NCBI GenBank assembly: GCA_945883815.1 | Contig: CAMCYJ010000037.1 | Location: 1 to 32,664 of the forward strand | Source of the DNA: Akkermansia muciniphila | Lineage (GTDB): Bacteria; Verrucomicrobiota; Verrucomicrobiia; Limisphaerales; UBA9464 | Length of the DNA: 32,664 nt | Reading direction: 5' to 3' | Shown: piece by piece, positions 1-6,971 of the stretch | Position numbering within the stretch: the stretch's first letter is position 1 | How the letters are laid out: the number at the start of each line of letters is the position of its first letter | The notes under the pieces: model-generated | Database searches by the model: none | What the model was told of the DNA's origin: nothing | What the model saw: only the letters and a program-made list of their open reading frames with translations | Made by a program: the position numbers and the translations under genes

Positions 1-521
1 CCACCATCGCCGCCTACATCGACCTCAACCCCGTCCGTGCCGGATTGGTTGCCGATCCGGCCCGTTACCGTTGGAGCGGCTACGGCCAGGCCATGGCCGG
101 ACGCCCCGAGGCTTTGAGGGGCTATCAGGCCCTGGTGGCAGTTCGAGACGGCTTGAGCCTCAATCCTGCTCAGGCCCTCAAACACTATCGTGCAGGGCTC
201 TTTGATTACGCCGAACGAAAGGGCGTCTTCTCATCCAACCGCTCCGGCAACAACACCGACAACACGGCCATGCCCTCAACCTCGGCTCGCCGTCCGCATA
301 AACCATTCAGGGATCCTGGCCTGGTCGGCCAATTGCTCCATCGAATCAGCTATTTCACCAACGGCGCCGTCATCGGCACCCGCAGCTTCGTCGAATCCAT
401 GGCTCTCCATCACCAGCATTGGCTCCAACGAAAACGCCAGCCCTCCCCTCATCCTGTGTCCAACTTGGAAACACACTCACTCTTCAGTCTCCGCCCATCG
501 CGGATTCTGGCTGGCAGTTGA
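1..521 (+). CDS. REP-associated tyrosine (Y1) transposase, C-terminal part
   Basis: The reading frame is open from the left edge (first full codon at base 3) to a TGA at 519-521, so the 5' end and the catalytic HUH/Tyr core are outside the window. The visible part begins with the hallmark of this family, YIDLNPVRAGLV followed by RYRWSGYGQA, which in Y1 (PF01797-type, IS200-like/RAYT) transposases lies just after the catalytic tyrosine helix. The later segment YFTNGAVIGTRSFVE matches the usual C-terminal 'YFTDG-x-x-x-G-S-x-x-F' block. These single-strand transposases are known to mobilise or be co-opted with short repeated extragenic palindromes; no full REP palindrome was seen in 522-786. It may be intact or degraded upstream; that cannot be judged here. 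The unusually basic, Ser/Pro-rich tail after the family block is odd. Confidence 0.85.
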   Translation, partial: TIAAYIDLNPVRAGLVADPARYRWSGYGQAMAGRPEALRGYQALVAVRDGLSLNPAQALKHYRAGLFDYAERKGVFSSNRSGNNTDNTAMPSTSARRPHKPFRDPGLVGQLLHRISYFTNGAVIGTRSFVESMALHHQHWLQRKRQPSPHPVSNLETHSLFSLRPSRILAGS

Positions 522-786
522 ATCCTCCCCATGTAGCCGCCGATCTTACCATCGATTAAGGATTTCGACTGAATGCTTCGCTTCGCGCTTCAGAACGAGA
601 GAACGAGTGCCCCAATCATCTCGTCCTTACCGGCCAACATCGGCAAGCTGAGGCTTTTTGCCAAAAAAAAGTCATGGACCTCTGAACACTTTCCAGCGCA
701 TCGGTTTCCAAGGCTGGCAACAGCGGTGTTTTCAGACGGGGCGCTTGATCCGGTGATTCAGATCAGAGTCTCCTCATAGCAACACC

Positions 787-2862
787 ATGAATTTCTTGAT
801 GCCCACCTCAAGGCGCCCATCGCACTGGTTGCCAAGCCTGTCCCTGGTTTTGGTTTTTGCGTCGGCCCAAGTGATGACGAGAAGCCTCTTGGCTGATGGT
901 CCATCGGACAATTCGTCTCAATCTGTTCGACGTGTACCACCGGTGGGGATCGCGATCTCAGAATCGATACAGCAAGAACTGAGTGCCGAGGCAAAGATGC
1001 TGGAAACCAATCTCTCCGAAGCTCGGTTACGCTGGTCCCGTAATCCACAGCAACTGAATCATTGGGCGGACATCGCAGTTTTCGCCAAGTCAGTGGACTG
1101 GTCGCTGCGCTATCAGGAGATCTTCAAGACCAACGAGGTGGATTTCGCCCGTTTGCAGTTGAAGACAGCTACCGAACGATTGCAGGCACTGGACAAGGGA
1201 CAGGCTCCTTGGACGGATGTTCCTGGGCCCACGGTTGGCGGATATGTGTCCCGGATTGATGGATCCGTACAACCGTTCGGATTGGTGATCCCGCAAGGTT
1301 GGCGCCCCAACTCCGGCAGACAGTGGCGCCTTGATTTTTGGTTCCATGGACGGGGCGAGACACTGAGCGAACTGGCCTTCATCGCAGACAGAATGAGGAA
1401 TGTCGGTGAATTCGCCCCTCCAGATGCGTTCGTCCTGCACCTCTACGGGCGCTATTGCAACGGCAGCCGATTCGCCGGAGAAACCGATTTCTGGGAGGCT
1501 TTCAAGGAGGTCCAACGGCGCTATCCAATTGATGAGAACCGCCTGATCGTTCGAGGGTTTTCGCTCGGTGGAGCATCTGCTTGGCACTTCGCCGTGCACC
1601 ACGCAACCCGATGGGCCGCTGCCGCTCCCGGCGCCGGATTCAGCGAGACGGCCGAATTTCTCCGAGTCTTCCAACAGGAGCAACTCCGCCCCGCTGTGTG
1701 GGAACAGAAGCTTTGGCGACTGCATGACGCGACGGCAAATGCAGTGAATGTATCCATGGTCCCGCTCATCGCCTACAGCGGTGAAGAGGATCGCCAGATC
1801 CAGGCTGCAGACGCGATGCGATCTGCATTGCGGGCCGAGGGCATCGAGTTGACCCATCTGATCGGACCCAGGACAGGTCACAAATACGAGGCAGGGGCCA
1901 AGGCAGAACTGAATCGTCGATTGGATGCATTGGCGGCAGCAGGTCGCACCCGGGTGCCGCGTGAGGTTCGCATGGTGACCCATTCGCTGCGATACCCCCA
2001 GATGGCGTGGGTGACCGTCGACGCATTGACTGAACACTGGGAGCCAGGTCGCGTGATAGCGCAACTCCCGGATGGGGACAGGCTCCTTCGGGTCGAGTCC
2101 GACGGTGTGGAAGCTCTAACTCTTGAATTCGGCCCGGGCGATGCGCCATTTCCAGTCCACCAACCCGTTCGGGTGGCTTTCGCGGGAACGGACAACACGG
2201 TGATCCTGGAATCCACGCGACCCGGAACCGATCGTTCTTGGAAGGCCAGCTTCCACCGCAAAAACGGGGTCTGGAGGACGGGTCCAGATCTGACAGCAGG
2301 GCTGCGCAAACGTCACGGACTCCAAGGGCCCATCGACGACGCCTTCATGGATTCTTTCATGATGGTGCTACCAACTGGAACACCACTGAACACCGCCGCC
2401 GGCAATTGGGTGACAAGCGAGTCAGCCCGAGCCATCGAACATTGGCGGCGTCACTATCGCGGTGATGCCCGACAGAAGTCCGACAAGGATGTCTCGGAAG
2501 CGGATATCCGCGATCACAACCTCGTTCTGTGGGGAGACCCTTCGAGCAACCAACTGCTCGCCAAACTGGCCCCGTCACTCCCCATTCGGTGGGAAAAGGA
2601 TCGAATCGTGGTGGGAGGCCAATCCTTTGCCACCGACACCCACGTTCCGATCCTGGTGTTCCCGAACCCCTTGAATCCCACCCGCTACATCGTGCTAAAC
2701 AGCGGATTCACTTTCCGGGACTACGACTATCTCAACAATGCACGACAAACCCCAAAGCTTCCGGACTGGGCCATCATCGATCTTCGGCAGCAGCCCAATG
2801 CCCGAACCCCGGGCAGAATTTCCGCCGCAGGGTTCTTTGATGAACGTTGGGAACTGCGCTGA
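787..2862 (+). CDS. Secreted alpha/beta-hydrolase (prolyl oligopeptidase-like) of unknown substrate
   Basis: A 691-residue protein with an N-terminal signal sequence (basic start, hydrophobic LPSLSLVLVFASA at about 17-29). The middle third has an alpha/beta-hydrolase fold: FWFHGRGE as the probable oxyanion strand, the nucleophile elbow GFSLGG with Ser259, an acid in GEEDRQ (Asp335) and the histidine in TGHKYE (His365), giving a plausible Ser-Asp-His triad. Residues from about 390 to the end form a beta-rich region with no family I can name. Secreted proteins of this layout are common in Planctomycetes and Verrucomicrobia as 'prolyl oligopeptidase family' enzymes; peptidase versus esterase activity cannot be decided. 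The ATG at 787 has no clear Shine-Dalgarno but is followed directly by the signal peptide. The gene converges on alaS with a 24-bp gap. It contains three copies of the GGGACAGGCT motif, one of them inside the signal-peptide codons. Confidence 0.8.
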   Translation: MNFLMPTSRRPSHWLPSLSLVLVFASAQVMTRSLLADGPSDNSSQSVRRVPPVGIAISESIQQELSAEAKMLETNLSEARLRWSRNPQQLNHWADIAVFAKSVDWSLRYQEIFKTNEVDFARLQLKTATERLQALDKGQAPWTDVPGPTVGGYVSRIDGSVQPFGLVIPQGWRPNSGRQWRLDFWFHGRGETLSELAFIADRMRNVGEFAPPDAFVLHLYGRYCNGSRFAGETDFWEAFKEVQRRYPIDENRLIVRGFSLGGASAWHFAVHHATRWAAAAPGAGFSETAEFLRVFQQEQLRPAVWEQKLWRLHDATANAVNVSMVPLIAYSGEEDRQIQAADAMRSALRAEGIELTHLIGPRTGHKYEAGAKAELNRRLDALAAAGRTRVPREVRMVTHSLRYPQMAWVTVDALTEHWEPGRVIAQLPDGDRLLRVESDGVEALTLEFGPGDAPFPVHQPVRVAFAGTDNTVILESTRPGTDRSWKASFHRKNGVWRTGPDLTAGLRKRHGLQGPIDDAFMDSFMMVLPTGTPLNTAAGNWVTSESARAIEHWRRHYRGDARQKSDKDVSEADIRDHNLVLWGDPSSNQLLAKLAPSLPIRWEKDRIVVGGQSFATDTHVPILVFPNPLNPTRYIVLNSGFTFRDYDYLNNARQTPKLPDWAIIDLRQQPNARTPGRISAAGFFDERWELR
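835..844 (-). repeat. GGGACAGGCT dispersed motif, copy 1 (reverse orientation)
   Basis: Reads AGCCTGTCCC on the plus strand. It lies in the signal-peptide region of the hydrolase gene and is read there as Ser-Leu-Ser(-Leu). Confidence 0.85.
1197..1206 (+). repeat. GGGACAGGCT dispersed motif, copy 2
   Basis: Exact copy in the hydrolase gene, read as Lys-Gly-Gln-Ala, the same translation frame as the tandem copies in the sulfatase gene. Confidence 0.85.
2075..2084 (+). repeat. GGGACAGGCT dispersed motif, copy 3
   Basis: Exact copy preceded by G, in the hydrolase gene. It is read as Gly-Asp-Arg-Leu, a different frame from copy 2 in the same gene. Confidence 0.85.
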
Positions 2863-2886
2863 CCTCAAAAGATCCTAAGGAATGCT

Positions 2887-5628
2887 TCAGAGGAGAGTCT
2901 TGGCCTTGGCTAGGGCCTCCTCGAGTCGGGAAACATCCTTACCACCACCACGAGCCCCATCCGGACGCCCTCCACCCTTACCACCAATGATCGGGGCAAT
3001 GGCCTGAATGAGCTTGCCAGCCTGGACTTTGGCAGTGAACTCCGGAGTCACTGCGGAAACCAAGGCGACGGCGCCGGCCGAATGACCTCCCAAAAGGATG
3101 ACGCCATTAAACTGGGACTTCAGCACATCCACCACGGTCTGAAGGGTTTCGCCATCGGCCTCACCCAGATTCGCGATCAACGCCGGGACACCATTCAGCG
3201 TCTCGGACTTGGCCAACAAGTCCCGAGCCTTGCCAGCCGCCTCGCGCTGGGAGGCGGCCTTGAGGGATTTCTCCAACTCGCGACTATGCGCCAAGAGCCC
3301 CTCTAGCTTTTTCTCCAGTTCACCCAGAGGGCTGTTGAGTTTGGTGGCCAATGAGCGGATCAGAGTCTCGTCGACACGCGATTTTTCGAGGGAGGGCATC
3401 CCGGCGATGGCCTCAATACGACGGACTCCGGCGGCTACCGCCGATTCGCCCAAGATGCGGAACATTCCGACTTCACCCGTGGCTCGGGTATGTGTTCCGC
3501 CGCAGAGCTCCATGGAATACCCGTTGAGCTGGGCGGCCTGTCCGCCGATTTGCACGACACGAACGATGTCGCCGTATTTATCACCGAAGAACTGGAGCAC
3601 ATCCTTGCGATTTTTGACCTCGGCATGAGGAACCTCGACCCACCCCACGTGAGCGTTCTCCAGAATGCGCTCATTGACCAGCCGTTCGATGTCGATCACC
3701 TGCTGAGGGGTCAGAGGGGCACTGTTGAAGTCGAAGGTCAGCTTCTCCGGAGTGACGTTGGAACCTTTCTGCGAGGCTTCTTTGCTGGCCACTTCATGAA
3801 TTGCCCAATGCAGCAGGTGAATCACCGTATGGTGACGCTCGATGGCTCGCCGACGGTCCGCATCGACGCGGAGGCTCACCGATGAACCAACCAACGGAGC
3901 ATCACCACCTTCAATGAAATGCAGCCAGACGTTGCCGGATTTCTGGGTGCTGGCGATGCGCCAGAGATGCCCGGATCCAATGATCTCGCCGGTGTCACCC
4001 ACTTGCCCGCCCATCTCTGCGTAGCAGGCGGAGGCATCGAGGATGATGGCGGTTTTGTCTTTCAACTCGACCACTTCCAAAACCTGGGCCCCGATCTCCA
4101 ATGCGTCGTACCCGAGGAACCGCGTCGCAGACTTGGTCTCAATCTGTGAGAGTTCGATGACCTGCTTTTTCTGAGAGGCTCGAGCACGGGCTCGCTGCAC
4201 CTCCATCAGTTCTTCGAAACCCACCTTGTCCACCGACAGTCCGCGCTCGCGGGCCATGAGTTCGGTGAGGTCCAGTGGGAAACCTTGCTCATCGTACAAC
4301 CGGAAGGCGAACGCGCCCGAGATCTGCGAGGAGGCGGCCTGTGATGATTCCTTTTCGAACAACTCGATGCCTCGATCCAAAGTGCGATTGAAGGCCTCTT
4401 CCTCGAGACGCAGGACATCCTTCACCTGCTGCTTGCGGGTGCGGATCTCCGGAAACACATCGCCCATGGTCCGGGCCAACACGTCGACAAGCTTGTAGAA
4501 GAACGGCTCGTGGAACCCCAGCGTACGCCCATAGCGCACCGCGCGGCGCAGGATGCGACGCAGGACATAATTGCGGTCGCTGTTGCCCGGTTGGATGCCA
4601 TCGGCGATGGCAAAGCTCAGAGTCCGAATGTGGTCGGCGATGACCCGGAAGGCCACGTCCACCTTCTCTTGCTCGGTGTCTCCGGTGCTGCCCTGCTTCG
4701 GCAACGTAGAACCGTATTTCTGGCCACTGAGCTGTTCTATCTCGTCGAAGATCGGTCGGAAGATATCGGTCTCGTAGTTCGAGATCTTCGCGTTCTGGAA
4801 ATCCGTGAGGCCTCGGGTGCCTTGGATGATCGAAGTCACCCGTTCGAAGCCCATGCCCGTGTCGACGTGCTGCGCCGGCAGCGGTGTGAAGGTGCCATCT
4901 GGATTGGCGTTGTACTGGATGAACACATTGTTCCAGATCTCGATGCATCGAGCATCTGAACCGTTGACCAGCTTGGCCCCCTCGGCCTGCTCCTCGAACG
5001 ATGTTTCACGAGCGCCCGGACGCAGATCGACATGAATCTCCGTGCAGGGGCCGCAAGGACCGGTTTCGCCCATCATCCAGAAGTTGTCCTTCTTGCCGCC
5101 GTTGACGATGTGGATTTCCGGATCCAAACCGACCGACCTGAACTTTGCGGCCCACAATTCCCAAGCTTCTTGATCGCGCTCTGCGGGATCCTTTTTGGCC
5201 GCATTGGGCTGATATATTGTGGCGTAGACCCGCTGCGGCGGAAACTTCCAGACCTCGATGACCAACTCCCAGGCCCAATCGATGGCGTCCTTCTTGAAGT
5301 AGTCGCCGAAGGACCAATTCCCCAGCATCTCGAAAAAGGTATGGTGATAGGTGTCCAGGCCGACGTCGTCCAAATCATTGTGTTTGCCACCGGCGCGGAT
5401 GCACTTCTGGGTGTCAGCGGCCCGGGTATCGAGTGCCGGCACCGAACCGGCCCACTTGGAGACATCGGCTTTTCGTTCGCCCAAGAAAATCGGAACGAAC
5501 TGATTCATGCCGGCATTGGTGAACAGCAGGTTGGGGCTGTCCGGCAATAGGCTGGAACTAGGAACGATCGTGTGCTGCTTGGAATGAAAGAAGTCCAAGA
5601 ACGACTGGCGGATCTGGGCGGACGTCAT
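2887..5628 (-). CDS. alaS: Alanyl-tRNA synthetase
   Basis: A 913-residue cytoplasmic enzyme that charges tRNA-Ala with alanine and clears mischarged Ser/Gly. The N-terminus IRQSFLDFFHSKQH and LFTNAGMNQFVPIFLG are standard class II AlaRS catalytic-core blocks, with WMMGETGPCGPCTEIH around residue 180. The editing domain keeps its zinc/catalytic set: His600 and His604 (HTVIH) and Cys709 and His713 (CGGTH). The C-terminal C-Ala domain ends in the glycine-rich GGKGGGRPDGARGG block. The frame is open upstream to 5790, but the codons there encode a Pro/Arg-rich stretch unlike AlaRS; ATG at 5628, giving MTSAQIRQSFLDFF, fits the family start exactly. It is somewhat longer than the 875-residue E. coli enzyme. 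Transcribed divergently from the receiver gene, with a 236-bp gap as leader/promoter. Confidence 0.97.
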   Translation of the reverse strand: MTSAQIRQSFLDFFHSKQHTIVPSSSLLPDSPNLLFTNAGMNQFVPIFLGERKADVSKWAGSVPALDTRAADTQKCIRAGGKHNDLDDVGLDTYHHTFFEMLGNWSFGDYFKKDAIDWAWELVIEVWKFPPQRVYATIYQPNAAKKDPAERDQEAWELWAAKFRSVGLDPEIHIVNGGKKDNFWMMGETGPCGPCTEIHVDLRPGARETSFEEQAEGAKLVNGSDARCIEIWNNVFIQYNANPDGTFTPLPAQHVDTGMGFERVTSIIQGTRGLTDFQNAKISNYETDIFRPIFDEIEQLSGQKYGSTLPKQGSTGDTEQEKVDVAFRVIADHIRTLSFAIADGIQPGNSDRNYVLRRILRRAVRYGRTLGFHEPFFYKLVDVLARTMGDVFPEIRTRKQQVKDVLRLEEEAFNRTLDRGIELFEKESSQAASSQISGAFAFRLYDEQGFPLDLTELMARERGLSVDKVGFEELMEVQRARARASQKKQVIELSQIETKSATRFLGYDALEIGAQVLEVVELKDKTAIILDASACYAEMGGQVGDTGEIIGSGHLWRIASTQKSGNVWLHFIEGGDAPLVGSSVSLRVDADRRRAIERHHTVIHLLHWAIHEVASKEASQKGSNVTPEKLTFDFNSAPLTPQQVIDIERLVNERILENAHVGWVEVPHAEVKNRKDVLQFFGDKYGDIVRVVQIGGQAAQLNGYSMELCGGTHTRATGEVGMFRILGESAVAAGVRRIEAIAGMPSLEKSRVDETLIRSLATKLNSPLGELEKKLEGLLAHSRELEKSLKAASQREAAGKARDLLAKSETLNGVPALIANLGEADGETLQTVVDVLKSQFNGVILLGGHSAGAVALVSAVTPEFTAKVQAGKLIQAIAPIIGGKGGGRPDGARGGGKDVSRLEEALAKAKTLL

Positions 5629-5724
5629 GATATGCAGATCGGGGATTTTAAAACGCCCCGGAAACAGGCCCCGAAGGTTAAAGATCGGCAGGAAAATAGG
5701 AAGAACCCTGTTTGAGCCGCTGTT

Positions 5725-5744
5725 GCGCACCGCGCGGCGTGCGC
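5725..5744 (-). other. GC-rich hairpin in the alaS leader
   Basis: GCGCAC (5725-5730) and GTGCGC (5739-5744) form a perfect 6-bp stem around an 8-base CG-rich loop, 97 bases upstream of the alaS start. It lies in the shared 5629-5864 gap and could shape the alaS leader RNA. No T-box features (specifier loop, TGGN antiterminator) were seen, so any role is a guess. Confidence 0.35.
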
Positions 5745-5864
5745 CGAATGGTATCGCCCTGGGATTCCAACCCACTGTAAAGAGCGGCATCGATCGCTAC
5801 TGGAGTCTCCCCAAATGGCTCAAGACCTAGAATCGGACGACCGATATCCCCCCACAATCAACAG

Positions 5865-6266
5865 GTGCCCACCGCCAAACAATCCAAAGGTCTAATCCTT
5901 CTGGTCGATGACGACATCAACCTGCGCGGCATCCTGCATCGATTCCTCGAACGATCAGGATACTCGGTCGTGACGGCGGGCAACGGTCGAGAAGCTTTGG
6001 AACTGGTGGAGAACCATCGGGTTGGCTTATTGCTCACCGACCTGATGATGCCTGAACTTTCTGGGTTCGAGCTTATACGCACTCTGCGGCACGACCACCC
6101 GTCACTGCCGATCATCGCGATGTCGGCAGATGCGGATCTGCGAAACGATCGTTCCCTGGAATTAGCAACCGAGGCGGGTGCACATGTGGTCTTGGAAAAA
6201 CCGTTCGCCATGAGCCGGCTGATCCGAGAGCTTCAGGGCCTTCTGGCAGCCCCTGAAGGTCAGTGA
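5865..6266 (+). CDS. Stand-alone response-regulator receiver domain protein
   Basis: A 133-residue single-domain CheY/Spo0F-type protein. Visible receiver landmarks are the acidic cluster LLVDDD (Asp15-17), the phospho-acceptor Asp59 in LLTDLMMPE, Ser87 in IAMSAD at the conserved Ser/Thr position, and the invariant Lys112 in EKPF. There is no output domain, so it probably works by protein contact within a phosphorelay; no histidine kinase is in the window. The start is GTG at 5865, and the protein begins MPTAKQSKG before the first strand. Its stop overlaps the start of the next gene by 4 bases (GTGA), so the two are probably translationally coupled. It is divergent from alaS. Confidence 0.93.
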   Translation: MPTAKQSKGLILLVDDDINLRGILHRFLERSGYSVVTAGNGREALELVENHRVGLLLTDLMMPELSGFELIRTLRHDHPSLPIIAMSADADLRNDRSLELATEAGAHVVLEKPFAMSRLIRELQGLLAAPEGQ

Positions 6267-6736
6267 GGAGCGCCAGTCGCTGCATGACTGGATTACAAAT
6301 CTCGTTTTTTTCGCTCACAGCCGCCGTTGTCTGTGGATGCGGCTCACTCAGCGGACCCGCTGTGACCTACACAGCGGCCCGGGTCAGCGGCCGAGTCTCT
6401 GATTCGGTCACTGGAAAGCCTGTCCCCAATGCCATGGTCGGGCGAACTCTCTGGACCCACCGCCGTGGCACGGGCGGTTTCCTGAAGGCAGCCGAAGAAC
6501 AGGTCTTGCGACAGGATTTCGCGGTCAGTGATTCCGATGGACGCTTCGTTCTTCCGGAACAGCGGGTGGCCCTGCTGCTTTCTCTGGGAGAAACCCGTCC
6601 CAATCTGCGACTTGCAGTGAGTCATTCACGGCACTCCTCCTGGACGACGAACTACCCCGTCTCGGCACTGGAAAAAGACCCCAGTCGGCCCAGTCTGAAT
6701 GCCGGCAACATTTTTCTAACCCCCCGCAAACCCTGA
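6263..6736 (+). CDS. Small lipoprotein with carboxypeptidase-regulatory-like fold
   Basis: A 157-residue protein with a signal sequence and a plausible lipobox (V-C-G-C, modified Cys26 with this start). Residues after about 35 (RVSGRVSDSVTGKPVPNAMV, then SDSDGRFVLP) match the start and middle strands of transthyretin-like/carboxypeptidase-regulatory beta-sandwich domains, usually stalk or surface modules. I chose GTG at 6263 because it gives the n-region two arginines and a GTGA overlap with the receiver gene; ATG at 6284 is an alternative that would leave an uncharged n-region. Coupling of a receiver to a lipoprotein is unusual. The codons for KPVP contain a GGGACAGGCT motif copy in reverse. 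Function unknown beyond an envelope location. Confidence 0.7.
   Translation: MRSASRCMTGLQISFFSLTAAVVCGCGSLSGPAVTYTAARVSGRVSDSVTGKPVPNAMVGRTLWTHRRGTGGFLKAAEEQVLRQDFAVSDSDGRFVLPEQRVALLLSLGETRPNLRLAVSHSRHSSWTTNYPVSALEKDPSRPSLNAGNIFLTPRKP
6417..6426 (-). repeat. GGGACAGGCT dispersed motif, copy 4 (reverse)
   Basis: AGCCTGTCCC on the plus strand inside the lipoprotein gene, read as Lys-Pro-Val-Pro in the conserved 'TGKPVPNA' turn of the domain. Confidence 0.85.
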
Positions 6737-6770
6737 CTGGTTCCTAAATAGCAGTTTCCTGCGGCCGTCA

Positions 6771-6785
6771 TTGATCATTGATCAA
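6771..6785. promoter_or_regulatory. Perfect palindrome, possible operator
   Basis: TTGATCA-T-TGATCAA is a perfect 7-bp inverted repeat with a 1-base centre. It lies 34 bases after the lipoprotein stop and about 190 bases before the sulfatase start. Size and symmetry suit a dimeric regulator. It is AT-richer than its surroundings and overlaps a direct repeat of CATTGAT. No -10/-35 boxes could be assigned with confidence. Confidence 0.4.
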
Positions 6786-6808
6786 CCAGCGCTCGTCGTG
6801 GTGAAAAG

Positions 6809-6840
6809 AGCCTGTCCCTAAAGGCTCATGTCCCTAAAGG
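6809..6840 (-). repeat. GGGACAGGCT motif copy 5 within a 16-bp direct repeat
   Basis: An exact AGCCTGTCCC at 6809-6818 is followed by a second, degenerate copy. The 12-mer TGTCCCTAAAGG occurs at 6813-6824 and again at 6829-6840, a 16-base period. It is intergenic, upstream of the sulfatase gene. Confidence 0.8.
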
Positions 6841-6953
6841 CCCTCTAAACGCCCAAGAAAAAACTCTGACGATCCGGCCCGACCTTCTCTATCGTGCCGG
6901 CTCGACCGTTCCATCGCGCGACAGCCTTTCCCTCAGTCCGCCTTCCCACCAAT

Positions 6954-6963
6954 AGCCTGTCCC
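6954..6963 (-). repeat. GGGACAGGCT motif, copy 6, just before the sulfatase start
   Basis: AGCCTGTCCC ends 8 bases before the ATG at 6972, where a ribosome-binding site would normally sit. It is one of only two intergenic exact copies. Confidence 0.8.
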
Positions 6964-6971
6964 CAATTATC

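Noticed and set aside
5629-5790. N-terminal extension of alaS
   Set aside because: The 54 extra codons are unlike any AlaRS N-terminus; ATG 5628 begins the conserved IRQSFLDFF block.
5629-5864. T-box or other riboswitch ahead of alaS
   Set aside because: Only a short GC-rich hairpin was found; no T-box sequence or specifier loop, and the group is not one that typically uses T-boxes.
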